Assembly: GCF_026745355.1 (NCBI RefSeq)
Contig: NC_079206.1
Coordinates: 13,624,279-13,688,278, forward strand
Source of the DNA: Beta vulgaris subsp. vulgaris
Taxonomy: Eukaryota > Streptophyta > Magnoliopsida > Caryophyllales > Amaranthaceae
Reading direction: 5' to 3'
DNA: 64,000 nucleotides
In this document: positions 35,283 to 45,817 of the stretch, piece after piece
Layout of the letters: every line of letters begins with the position of its first letter
Position numbering within the stretch: position 1 is the stretch's first letter
Position numbers and translations under genes: made by a program
The notes under the pieces: generated by a model
Told to the model about the DNA's origin: nothing
Seen by the model: the letters and a program-made list of their open reading frames with translations, nothing else
The model's database searches: none

Positions 35283-35910
35283 TTTTTGACCAGCTTATTA
35301 GCTTTACTACTACTACCATGAGAAGAGGATGGAGTTCCTCTGCTCCATAGAGAACTCATAAACCAGGCTTAACACTTGGTACAAGCCCTAAAATCTACCC
35401 GCCATAGACAAGGTGTAGCCCTATGGTCTGACCGCCTCTTGTAAGACTTACTGCCTCTACAAACCTTAGAAATAGTCGGATAAAAATAGGACAAGAGCTA
35501 GTATTAAGAATGGTAAGTACTATAACCAAAATGATAAAGTTTTATAAGGAACAAAATACTACAACCCTTGGCTATGATACCAGGATAAAACCAAAGCTGC
35601 TGAACCTGAAGCGTGAACCCCAGCTCTTTCAGAACCTAATACCGACTTACAAAAAGTTATACAGTACTCTGATGGTAGTGTAAAACTTAGTTTTAACAGG
35701 AGCATTAGCTTCAGATATTCATACCATTCCTCTATTGAGAGCCTTGGACGGTCTTCTCATCTTCCTTCTGTAAACAACATGCATTACAAATGACAAATCA
35801 GTTTTCCTAGAAACAATTATCCGGAAAGGCCAAGGTATTCTACCTCAGATATACCTTCACGTTCCATCCAAAATATAGAATATAGAACGAACCCAAGTTC
35901 CACACCCAGT
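35283..35910 (-). other. leader-like sequence around the caulimovirid primer site
   Basis: Non-coding sequence between the movement-protein fragment and the LTR at 35915, holding the primer site at 35566-35582. By position it would be the pararetroviral leader and upstream region. No promoter was recognised. Confidence 0.45.
35566..35582 (-). promoter_or_regulatory. initiator tRNA-Met primer-binding site of the caulimovirid fragment
   Basis: The minus strand reads TGGTATCATAGCCAAGG, close to the complement of the 3' end of initiator tRNA-Met used as reverse-transcription primer by Caulimoviridae. It lies about 280 bp upstream of the movement-protein frame on the same strand, the expected order. 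Copia elements use a similar site, but no copia protein is nearby. Confidence 0.6.
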
Positions 35911-35914
35911 TTAT

Positions 35915-37285
35915 GATGCTTCGTTAATTTCGTGCTATATTATGCTTCGTTTATGATTTTCTTAATGTTTCAGGTAGTTTCATAGCTATTTGGATGCATT
36001 TCGGAGTAACTACGGGCGAATTGGATAATAGTTGAAGTGAAAGTCGACGAATCAAGGTTGTAGAACAAGGAACTATGCTTGTGGATGTTTTATGCGAGCT
36101 TTAGTGTTGAAAGAAGTGTTCTTAGCTCCAATGAGGAGCATGTTACATATGGATTGACTTTGATTCTCACACATTTTTATTTCCTAGTTTTGAGTATTAC
36201 GTTTTTCGTCTTTTTCTTCTCCATTATTATACTTTCTTCCACTTTTCAATTAATCTAAGCTTTGAGGTATTCTTAATTTCTTTCTTCTTGAATTATTTTT
36301 TCTTGCTTTTGTTCATTGTTGCTTCAATTTTGTAATTGCTCATTCATTAATTCCAATCATGAATTTTAGTTTTATTATTGAATTTGCTTTAGTTATTGCA
36401 ATTATGAGTGAGTAGTCTATTTTCTAAGACAAAGTGAGAAAAGCCATGTTTATACCATGATATTTATGCTTTTTGATTCGTGTATTAGGATTTTGAGTAA
36501 TTCCAATTGATGAGTTTAAATAGTTTGATTCTTGTAATTAGCTAATATCAAGAGTTAATTAATTTGCTAATAGGAATTAGAATTGAAAGATCATATTCTT
36601 AGAGGCTCCATTACAATTGGCAATTCTGAATACGTCAGCGATCGTACTGCATAGGTTGAATTGAAAGTGTTAATGCCCGACCAAAGGACTAACCATTTCT
36701 TTGAGGAAAATATTTTTAATAAGTACACCTTTGCGCGTTCTTCTTAAAATTAGTCAACTTTTCAATTAACTATGAATAAGTTAACTTTATATCTGCATTT
36801 GCTATGAATGAGTTAAATCACAATGTCATCCTATTAAAATGTGACACGTATCATAATTTTAACATCATTAATTCGTTTACAGCAGAAGTAGATATAAGGT
36901 TAACTTATTCTAAGATAATCAAAAGTTTGACTTATTTTGAGAAGATCAACTAAAGGTTGACTTATTAAAACTAATTATCCCTTTCTTTAATTACTCACCC
37001 TCTAGTTTATTTGTCATTGAATTGATTTGTATTCTTTGATTGGTATAAGCATGATGGACCGAACATATGCCCTAAACTTTTAATTTATTGATTAAACCAT
37101 TATCTTGTTATTTCTTGTTTCTAGTATAAATATTGATCACATCAAAATTATTTGTTTTCCTGAGATAGTTTAATATAATCAAGAGAAAATCGATAATTCT
37201 CTCCTAGTGGGATCGACCCGTATTTGCTTATTCTCTGCTAACAACAAACACCATGCACTTACGGTACTACTTTTTAACCTCATCA
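35915..37285 (+). repeat. 5' LTR of the Athila-like element
   Basis: It aligns with the 3' LTR from about 43144 onward and ends AACCTCATCA at 37285, just before the primer site. About 80 bp of the left end is missing, next to the caulimovirid fragment. It lacks about 360 bp present in the 3' LTR (about 43370-43735) and holds a 277-bp MITE absent from it. Confidence 0.85.
36705..36981. mobile_element. MULE-type MITE in the 5' LTR
   Basis: Terminal inverted repeats of about 95 bp: GAGGAAAATATTTTTAATAAG and, from the right, GGGATAATTAGTTTTAATAAG. Flanks TTTCTTTGA (36696-36704) and TTTCTTTAA (36982-36990) match 8/9. The 3' LTR reads straight through at the equivalent place (near 45338), confirming a later insertion. 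Confidence 0.85.
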
Positions 37286-37291
37286 ATTTTG

Positions 37292-37309
37292 TGGCACTGT
37301 TGCCGGGGA
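37292..37309 (+). promoter_or_regulatory. primer-binding site of the Athila-like element
   Basis: TGGCACTGTTGCCGGGGA, six bases after the LTR end. It matches the TGGCGCCGTTGCCGGGGA-type site (tRNA-Asp primer) known from Athila/Tat elements at all but two positions. Confidence 0.8.
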
Positions 37310-37357
37310 GACGACTAGTTTCTATAGCTTTTTGATTAATTATTTGAACTATTTTTA

Positions 37358-39330
37358 TTGTCTCATTGGAACTTCAAGTTCCAATTGAGGAAATCTCACT
37401 GCAAATTTTCTTTGATGCCCGCGTCCAAAAGAAGAGGTACTCCAGTTCCAACTGATCTTGATCTTGAGAAAATCATCCGGCAACTGAAAAAGCAACAGAA
37501 GAAGAAAAAGCAGTCTGGTAATCAGAGAAAATTCACGGAAGGTCCTTCAGAACCAATCATGCCTCCTAAGTCACTGAAATCTTATGGGGTACGGTACCTT
37601 TCCCTGGTGGCATTCTCACATGCAGGGATGGAAATGGATCGGGTTCATGACTGGTGGAGCTTCACCCGCATCCGTCAATCGCATCCATCCATTACCCGCA
37701 TAAGTCATTACCCGCATCCATCCATTCGGCATCCATCGATAGAATGGGTGGTTAGCAGGTGAGAAGATATACTACAATTTTTACAAAATATTATGCCATA
37801 AGATACATACTCATTAAAATTTTTAATTAAAAAATTTAATAAAGTAAATCAACATGTGTAATTGATAATATGGATGATGGGTGAGAGTTAAGTGGGTGAT
37901 GGATCGGGTGACGAGCGAAAAAAATATCACCCCATCCGACCTAAATCCATCTCCCGCTTCACTTGCTACCCGCTTAATAAAATCGAGTTAAGCGGATGAT
38001 GGACGATCCATCATCCATTTTCATCCCTACCCACAGGTCTCATGATGCACGCCATAGAAGCGACAAACTTTGAGATCAATCCTGCCCTCATCAACATGAT
38101 CCAACAGAACTAATTTGGAGGGCATCCAACTGAAGACCCTGCTAACCATTTACAACAATTTCAGCAACTCTGTCGTACCATCAAGCACCAAGGGGTCACT
38201 CATGATCAGTTGAAGGTTATGGTTTTAGAATTCTCTTTGAAGGATAAAGCACAAAAGTGGTTTAACGAAGTTACAGAAACAAAGTGGAGTTGTATCTAAA
38301 GCATTCCTGAGAGAGTATTATCCTCCAGCCAAAACAACGGAAATCAGGCACAAACTGGCAACATTATTATAAGAGCCTGATGAGACACTGAAGGAAGCGT
38401 GAAATAGGTTCAAGGACCTATAGAGGGAGTGCCCACACCACAACCTTGATAAGTAGTTCATTACCCAAGCATTCTACAATGGTCTCCAACTACCCCATAT
38501 CAAGATCACAATTGATTTATCTACAGGGGGTGTTTTCCTAGATAAGGAGGTAGATGAAGGGTACGATTTTATGGCCAACCTCGCAACTAATGATCATAGT
38601 TCTTCTAGGAGTGCTACAAAGAAAGATCTTGATGTTGATGCATATGCACTTCTATTATCACAAGTTGCCCAGATGAGCATGAACATGGATGCACGAAAAT
38701 CTTCACAGTCTAGTACTCCTCCTATGAATATTAATGCAATGTCTTATATGGCACCTATTACTTCTTCTCATTGTGAGGTGTGTGGTATTCAAGGCCACTT
38801 TGGTCATGATTGTTCCTACAGTCAACCCGACACGAGTCAAATGGAGCATACAAATCCCTTTCAACAAAGACCTCCACACAACCCATACTCTAATACATAC
38901 AACCTTGGGTGGAAGGATCATCCTAACTTCTCATACCATAACAACAATAATGTTCAAAACCCTCAACATATGCCACAAGCCTCCTACCAACCACCTCATC
39001 AAAACCCACCACAACATGCTGCTAGACTATAGTACTACCAAAGAGTAACTCCTAATCCTCCTCCTAGTTTCAATAAGCCCCCTCATCAAAGTCATAAACA
39101 ACAACCTCCTTAGAATGTTAGCCCTTAAGAGCCGACTCTATCTAATTTGATGAATATGATTGTTTCTATGAAGCAGAGTCATGATGAGAGCATCAAAGAG
39201 TTGAAAAACACTATAAAACATCTGAAGACTCAACTTGCTCAGGTGGCTGGGAACATTGCTCAAAGGCATCTAGGCAATTTACCAAGACAACCCACTCCGA
39301 AAGAGACTGCCAATGCTATCACTATTTGAA
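37358..39330 (+). pseudogene. Athila-like gag, split by a hAT element
   Basis: The N-terminal part (37358-37622) has a K-rich stretch and leads to a LSLVAFSHAG junction. After the hAT insertion it resumes near 38038 with EINPALINMIQQN, a stop, FGGHPTEDPANH and a FSLKDKAQKWF block, typical of the gag matrix/capsid region. A zinc knuckle CEVCGIQGHFGHDC (C-x2-C-x4-H-x4-C) lies at about 38780-38820. A coiled-coil-like IKELKNTIKHLKTQLAQVAG and LGNLPRQPTP follow at 39195-39290. At least three in-frame stops and shifts break it. It would coat the element RNA. Confidence 0.85.
37623..38029. mobile_element. hAT-like MITE in gag
   Basis: Ends CAGGGATGGAAATGGATCGG and, reversed from the right, TAGGGATGAAAATGGATGATG. 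Flanks CTCACATG (37615-37622) and CCCACAGG (38030-38037) match at 6 of 8 positions. ATCCATCC/GGATGATGG units inside form hairpins. It interrupts the gag reading frame. Confidence 0.7.
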
Positions 39331-39799
39331 GTTGGTGTATGATGGTCCTTCCATGCCTTATAATGAAATGCTCCTTACCACGAAAAGAAGGTGTTGTGAA
39401 AGAAATAGTAGACGATGATATTTCAACCTCTATAGTTGAGAATCTTGTTGAGGATGACTCAAGCAAGAAATAGGAGAAGGTTACTGATTCTCCCACTATC
39501 ACACCTCAACTACCATTCCCACATCGAATGCAAAAGACTAAGGTGGATAAACAACTAACTTGGTAAGTTTATGGCCATGGTAAAATATCTCGAGGTAATT
39601 GCTCCTTTCACTGATTTAATCTCTCGAATTCCTATGTATGCAAAGTTCTTAAATGATATAATCACTAGAAAGAAAGACTTTGGTGGTGTTGAGAGAGTCG
39701 CTCTAACTGAATAATGTATTGTTATTCTGCTAAACAAAATACCACCAAAAGCTTAAGGATCCTGGTAGTTTTTTCATTCTATGTCATGTAGATGCATTG

Positions 39800-40205
39800 T
39801 TTATTGATAAAGCTCTATGTGATTTAGGTGCTAGTGCGTTCGTCATGCCTCTATCTTTTGTAATAGGTTGAAAATGGGAGCTCTAAAATGCACAGAAATC
39901 ATCTTGCATAAGACAGGTGATTATGTAAAATATTCTTTGGGTGTTTTAGAGGATGTACCTGTCAAGGTTGGAAAATTCTACATTCTTATTGATTTTGTAG
40001 TAATAGATATGGAGGAGAATAGTCAAATTCCCATTATTTTGGGTAGACCTTTCTTATGCACTGTTGGTGCTATTATCGATGTTAAGTCTGGTTGTCTTAC
40101 TTTCAATGTTGGCAATGATATTGTCGATTTTAAGCTAACCAATGCTATAAAGTCTCCTATGCTTGAGAAGACTTGTTGCAGGATCGATAAACACGACAAT
40201 ATATA
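39800..40205 (+). pseudogene. Athila-like aspartic protease
   Basis: CDLGASAFVMPLSF (about 39811-39852) carries the catalytic D-L-G-A-S of retroviral-type proteases. After a stop the frame continues from 39868 with YSLGVLEDVPVKVGKFYI and IPIILGRPFLCTVGAIIDV, both standard in Athila/Tat proteases, up to about 40150. It would cleave the gag-pol polyprotein. Stops upstream of the active site and in between disable it. Confidence 0.85.
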
Positions 40206-40255
40206 TTTCATAAGATCTCAACTTATTAAAATGTGTAACAACAACATCACTGAAG

Positions 40256-40691
40256 CACCGGACCGAACCGGAACCGCCTGGACCAATAATGGACCGAAAT
40301 CTACCTTTTTCTTGGACTGGGATCAGATTGGAAAAATTTGGATCCAGTCCGATCTGGACCGGAATTTTTTCCGTCCGGTCCGATCTTGGACCGGTTGGAC
40401 CAGAATCTATATGTTTTTTAAAAAATATTTTTATTTTATTTAAATATATTTATAAATTATATATATTCAAAATATAATTTTTAATAACAATAATTTAATG
40501 TTATAAATAGTAGATTTTTAAATTTCTAATTTTCTACCTTTTGTAACATATATACTTTTTTTAATTAAATAATAGAAATTCATGTGCAACCGGTCCAAAC
40601 TGGAATTTTTCGGGTTTGGACCGGACCGGACCGAAAACCCAAAATCGAGAATTTTTGTGGACCAATTCTAACGGGGTTGTGCACACCCCTA
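40256..40691 (-). mobile_element. hAT-like repeat with CCGGTCC units
   Basis: Reversed from the right it starts TAGGGGTGTGCACAACCC. GGACCGGACCG-type units fill both ends around an AT-rich centre. The left tip does not mirror the right one, so the left end is truncated. It marks where the gypsy coding region is lost. Confidence 0.55.
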
Positions 40692-40830
40692 AACTAAATG
40701 CATGAAAAGCTAGAAAAAAAGAACAAACCGTTCATAAAGCCCAATGAAACATATATAACAATATTAAAAACAAAAAAAGGATACTAACAAAGCCCACTCG
40801 GCACTCAATAAACAAACTCTATTAAGCAAT

Positions 40831-41208
40831 GGGATGTGCTATATACAACAAAAAAAGGCTAAATACAGCAAAACATATCAAAAGACTAACCTATCCTTGA
40901 GGGGGATCATTTATGACAAATGACCCCCCTAAAGGGGGGTCATCTATGACAAATGACCTCCCTAAGGGGGGGGTCATTTATCATAAATGACCCCATTTTC
41001 ATAATCGCAACTCGAAAAATATAAAATATGACTTACGCGGTAAAGGAAAAAGTGTTTGTGGTGAGTGAAATTATATTCTCAAATTTGCTATGGGGTAAGT
41101 AATAATTATGCAAGTATATTATTAAAAAAATTAAAATTAACCATGGTTAAGTTAAACATAATTTTAGATGTTGTATTTAGCCTTTTTTTGCTGTATATAT
41201 CACTTATG
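40831..41208. mobile_element. MULE-type MITE with stacked hairpins
   Basis: Perfect 9-bp duplication TTAAGCAAT (40822-40830, 41209-41217). Ends GGGATGTGCTATATACAAC and, reversed, CATAAGTGATATATACAGC, both running into AAAAAAAGGCTAAATACA. Near 40900-40995 a GGGGGTCATTTATGA unit and its complement are repeated three times, giving adjoining hairpins. Confidence 0.9.
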
Positions 41209-41217
41209 TTAAGCAAT

Positions 41218-42277
41218 AATCAATAATCAATCACCATCATCACCTCCTTTCCAAAAAAAAAAAAAAAAACCACCATCATCACCTTTACGCTCGGTAGAAG
41301 GCAACAATAAGAAACGAAGAGGTTAGCAACAAAACCATAAACGACAAACCACGCCAACCAAAATAAAACCGAAACACCAACACTTCATCACCCAACATCA
41401 TGCAACAACGTTCCACTACTAAACATACTATAGGCTTCACCAGAGACTTGCTCGAATATAACCAACATAAATTTTAATCTCCCGATACAAAGATTACTCA
41501 AAAATCCATGACTGATCAAACAAGAACATAATATCTACATGATCTACTCTAATGAACAATTCTAAAACACATAATCATGACCCAATACTGATATATACAT
41601 TGAGTAACAAAAATCACAAATCATAAAATTTGAATGGAAACATATAATTTTTCCCACCCAAATTCCTAAAATACTACTAACCCGACTTAAGGATTAAAAC
41701 TAATATAATCCCTGTACAAATTCTAACTATTCTAGGAAAAATTGTTAGTTACATTTCAAGCCCTCAAGTTGCTTGCATTCTTCTTCTTGAACACTGTACA
41801 ATTCCATGTCATGTTGTTTAGTTCCGATTAAGATTCCCGGAGATTGAATACTGGGATGCACAATCGCTTCCGTCAAATAGAAGTTCCCGATGTCTTCAAC
41901 TTTATATAAAAAAGTTGGGACGAACCAATGGTTAGATATCAGGCGATGGTCATTTTGGTGAAGATGTGGCAGGAAAAATCGGGATGAACTTATTCTCTCT
42001 TCTTTTTCTCTTCTCTCCCTCCTTTTAAATGGCCGAATTGTTTGGGGAAAAATGACAGATTTTCTTGTCAGAAATTCTAGCTCAAAGAGAATAAAATGAT
42101 GGGGTTACAAAGGGTGATAAACAAGGATTAAAGGAGCACTTATTGGGGGGTTTACATGGGAGTTACAAGGAAATTAAACCAAAAGCCACTCTTCTCACTT
42201 CATGAAATCTTATTTTTGGATAACAACTTAGGAACTCAACCTCAAGGCTAAAAAGTTGCTACAACGGTCCAAACACA
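41218..42277 (-). other. unassigned filler, possibly LTR U3/leader
   Basis: On the minus strand there is a purine-rich AAAAGGAGGGAGAGAAGAGA near 42015 and a TATA-like TTATATAAAG near 41905, followed by non-coding sequence. This hints at an old promoter or LTR, without repeats to prove it. A CACCATCATCACC pair lies near 41230-41285. Confidence 0.3.
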
Positions 42278-42280
42278 CTA

Positions 42281-42679
42281 GGCGTGTTCGGCACAAGCTT
42301 TTCAAGTAGCTTTTAGTGTCTTGACTTGGTCAAAACACTAATTATAAAAAATAAGAGTGTTTGGCAAGTTAGTGGTGTAAGTAGCTTTTAATGGTACAAG
42401 TAGTGTTTTAGTAGTGTTTGTCAAAAGCTACAATTTGTAGCTTTTGGGTAGCTTTTAGTGGTGTATAAATTATATGTTAAAGTTTTATTTGAGTTTTTAA
42501 CTAGTTATTCTTAAATAGCTACTTTGACAGTTTCTTTTACCGAACATCAATGTTTTACACCGCTACTTGGACATCTAATAGCTAACAGCTACACACCAAC
42601 CACTAACAGCTACCAGCACAGCTAACAGCTACTCTCACAACTAAAAGCTACCACCACAGCTATTGTTGCCGAACACGCC
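42281..42679. mobile_element. MITE with GGCGTGTTCGGCA ends, Harbinger-like or hAT-like
   Basis: Perfect 13-bp terminal repeats GGCGTGTTCGGCA / TGCCGAACACGCC are offset by one base on the right. CTA occurs on both sides (42278-42280, 42680-42682), favouring PIF/Harbinger. AGCTTTTAGTGG/CTAACAGCTAC units inside form hairpins. Confidence 0.75.
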
Positions 42680-43049
42680 CTAAAAATTGAAAAAATACCA
42701 TAAACATAGTTCAAAGGCGCAAATTTAAATACTATAAATACATAATCTCTAACCAAATAAATTATATAAATATAACACTTTCAAAGTTGAAAAACAAGTA
42801 ATAATAAATTATAAAAAGTAAAATGTTCTAATTTAAACAAAAAATAATAATTAAGCAAAAATAACTCGAAGAAATTATGAGCGAAAATTTGTGGTGCGAC
42901 AGATTTGACTGATTGAGGATAATGCATGCCTTCTTGAATAATTTTTTAAGTCCACTGATACTTTTGAACCAAAATTTCCATGGTGTGAAACAATTTCATG
43001 ATGTATCTCATTGTTTGTGTTGCTTGGGGACAAGCACACAATTGTTTAG

Positions 43050-43061
43050 TTTGGGGGAATT
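43050..43061 (+). promoter_or_regulatory. polypurine tract of the Athila-like element
   Basis: TTTGGGGGAATT directly abuts the 3' LTR start TGATGAG at 43062. This is the expected second-strand priming site. Confidence 0.75.
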
Positions 43062-45644
43062 TGATGAGTCATTTTTGTATATAGTTTCTATGTAGCATTA
43101 TTAGATCATTTTAATTCATATAATTGCATTTTAGGTGTCTTTTGCATAATTTATCTAATTTGTGCTACATATATTATGCTTCATTTGTACTTTTCTTAAT
43201 ATTTTAGGTAGTATCGTAGCTATTTGGATGCATTTGAAGTAAATAAGGGAGAATTAGATAATAGTTGAAGTGGAAGTCGATAAATCAAAGTTGTAGACCG
43301 AGAAGCTTTGTGAATGTTTTTATGCGAGATTTAGTGTTAAATAAAGTCTTCTTAGCAATCATGAGGAGCGCGTCACATCTTCTAACTTCGAAACGGAGTT
43401 GTAATTGATGACACATGTTCACTGTTTTGGTCATATCTTGATTTATATACATCGAATTGATGCAATTCCAATTTGGTTGGAAAGTATACTCAAATAGATT
43501 CAAATCGATAAGTCACACGCTCTGTAGTTCATTCTAGAGTAAAAGTTACAATCCTGCGAATCTGGTCGCGGGTTCCTTGTTGCGCCAATTCCCACCCGTA
43601 GCTTCGACGACAACTTCATCCACCTTGGTACTTCCCACCTGCAGGATTTCACAACCTCTAGACCTGCGGGATTGCATGACCTCTCCTTGTTTCCCTTGGT
43701 GACTTTATTCCTAATTGGCGGAATAGTCTAGTTTAATTTTTCCTACATTAGGTTCTGTAAACAAGGAGGAGGGATTGACTTTGATTCTCACAAACTTTTA
43801 TTTCCTAGTTTTGAGTATTACGTTTTTCGTTTCTTTCTTCTCCATTATTAAACCTTGTTCCACTTTTCCATTAATCTAAGCTTTGAGTTATTCTTAATTT
43901 CTTTCTTCTTGAATTATTTTTCTTGCTTTTGGTTATTATTGTTGCTTCGATTTTGTAATTGCTCATCCATTAAATCCAATCATGAATTCTAAGTTTGTTA
44001 TTGAATTTGCTTGAGTTATTTCAATCATGAGTGGGTAGTCTATTTTCTAGGGTAAAGTGAGAAAAGCCATATTTATACCATTATATTTATACTTTGAAAT
44101 TAATTATTTGTTTCATTATTAGGGTTTTGACTTTTGAGTAATTCCAATTCACTAGTAGAAAAAGAACGATTTGTGTTACCCAATTTGCGTCGCATGAAAG
44201 GTAAAACGATGCAAAAGCCTAATTTGCGTCACATGGTGAAGAGTGCGTCGCGAAACATCGTTGCATAAGCATCAGATCGAGCCATATGCGTCGTACCCTA
44301 TTGATGTGCGACACATATAGCTCATGTGTCTCGGACAATGAAGCTCATCCGACGCACATCGCTACATCCAAGTGACAAAATTTGAAGCCCTATTTGCGTC
44401 GCACTTAACTTATATGCGTTTCAAAAGGCTGATGTGGTCGGATCCCTTGGCCCATCCGACGCAGATCAGCCCAACTCAATTTTTTTAAACCCTAGCGCCT
44501 CTCCCTCACATTCTCACTATCCTCACACGCGTTCTTTTTTTTTCTAGCGCCTCTCCCTCCCTCTCAACTCAGCGCCTCTCCCTTTCCCCTCTCTCTCTCT
44601 CTCTCTCTCTCTCAACAACGATCTTGTATTTTCTTGTAATTTCGATTCAAATTTGCGTTCCTCATTTCATTCTTGTACTTCTTTCGTTGTTTCGATTCAG
44701 ATTAATGCATTCATGGTTTTGTTCTTGTATTTCTTGTTTGTATGTAAAATTACTGTGTATTTCATTTTTAATTTGGATATGAGATTTTTTTTAAAATAAA
44801 ATTACCAATTTGCGCCGCACATTGAACACCGTGCGACGCAGATTCTATTTTTTTGTTTGATCTGCGTCGCACATCACATACAGTCTGACGCAAATGCCTG
44901 ATTTGCATCGCACCCTGTGCAATGTGCGACGCAAATTCCCCTTATAGTTTGTAGTTTGTGGACTAGGAAGAGCAATTTGCGTCGCACCGTATACAACATG
45001 CGACGCAAATAGCTATAATATATGCGCCGTTTCCGCATACGACGCGGATCAATAATAGGTCATCTGCGTCGAGACCTGTGCCGTCGGACCCATGTCCGAC
45101 GCAAATAGGGGTCCCAGGTCCGACGCAAATCGACTTTTCTCTACTAGGGATTGATAATTTTCAATAGTTTGATTCTTGTAATTGGCCAATATCAAGGGTC
45201 AATTAATTTTCTAATAGGAATTAGAATTGAAAGATCATATACTTAGAGACTTCATTACAATTGACAATTCGAAATATCTTAGTGATCGTACTGGCATAAG
45301 TTGAATAGAAAGTGGTAATGCCCGATCAAAGGATTAACCATTTTTTTAGTTACTCACCTCCTAGTTTATTTTTTATTAAATTGATTTGTTTCATTAGATT
45401 GGTATAAGCATGGTGGATCGAACGTGTATCCTATACTTTTAATTTATTGATTAAACCATTATCTTGTTATTTCTTGTTTCTAGTTTAGATATTGATAATA
45501 TCAAAATTTGTTTTCCTAAGAGACTTTAATATAATCAAGCGAAAATCTATAGAAATCCTCTCCCTGTTAGATTAACCCGTATTTGCTAAGTCTAAGCTAA
45601 CAACAGACACCATACACTTCCGGTATTACTTTTTAACCTCATTA
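43062..45644 (+). repeat. 3' LTR of the Athila-like element, with CACTA-4 inside
   Basis: It starts TGATGAGTCATTTTTG and ends TTTTTAACCTCATTA. Without CACTA-4 it is about 1.58 kb. The U5-like end (GATTAACCCGTATTTGC...) matches 37205-37285. It holds about 360 bp (43370-43735) missing from the 5' LTR. Confidence 0.85.
44150..45149 (+). mobile_element. CACTA-4, non-autonomous CACTA element in the 3' LTR
   Basis: Ends CACTAGTAGAAAAAGAACG and, reversed, CCCTAGTAGAGAAAAGTCG. The flanks are ATT (44147-44149) and ATT (45150-45152). Subterminal ATTTGCGTCGCA-type repeats lie at 44170-44470 and 44810-45135. The centre has a C/T-rich leader with GCGCCTCTCCCTC repeats and a (CT)n run (44490-44615), then a T-rich stretch (44620-44800). 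The 5' LTR near 36494-36508 shows the uninterrupted site AATTCCAATTGATGAG. Exactly 1000 bp, no transposase. Confidence 0.95.
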
Positions 45645-45727
45645 GTGTACGTAGATCGACGAGGGAAAGTTCCATTGCCAACAAGGAAAAAACGAGTGAA
45701 AATTTACATCAATAGTTGAAAATTTTA

Positions 45728-45817
45728 CTTCCTCCGTTTTGAAATAAGTGAAATACTTTTGTCGAAAAGCTCTCATATAAAGAGAGAAGTGTTCCACTTA
45801 TTTAAGACCGTATGAAG
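45728..45817. mobile_element. 90-bp Stowaway-like MITE
   Basis: Ends CTTCCTCCGTTTTGAAATAAG and, reversed, CTTCATACGGTCTTAAATAAG, with TA on both sides. Confidence 0.75.

Larger units (their letters stand above)
35915..45644 (+). mobile_element. Athila-like Ty3/gypsy element lacking RT and integrase
   Basis: The element has a left-truncated 5' LTR (35915-37285), a primer site TGGCACTGTTGCCGGGGA (37292-37309), gag (37358-39330) and protease (39800-40200). A polypurine tract precedes the 3' LTR (43062-45644). The region between protease and 3' LTR (40256-43049) holds MITEs and unrelated sequence with no RT, RNase H, integrase or env-like ORF. The LTR ends TGATGAG...CTCATCA/TTA are short inverted repeats. 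Stops in gag show it is dead. Nested elements: 36705-36981, 37623-38029 and 44150-45149. Confidence 0.85.

Noticed and set aside
40890..41000. terminator-like or bacterial-style hairpins
   Set aside because: They are repeats inside a MITE with a perfect 9-bp duplication.
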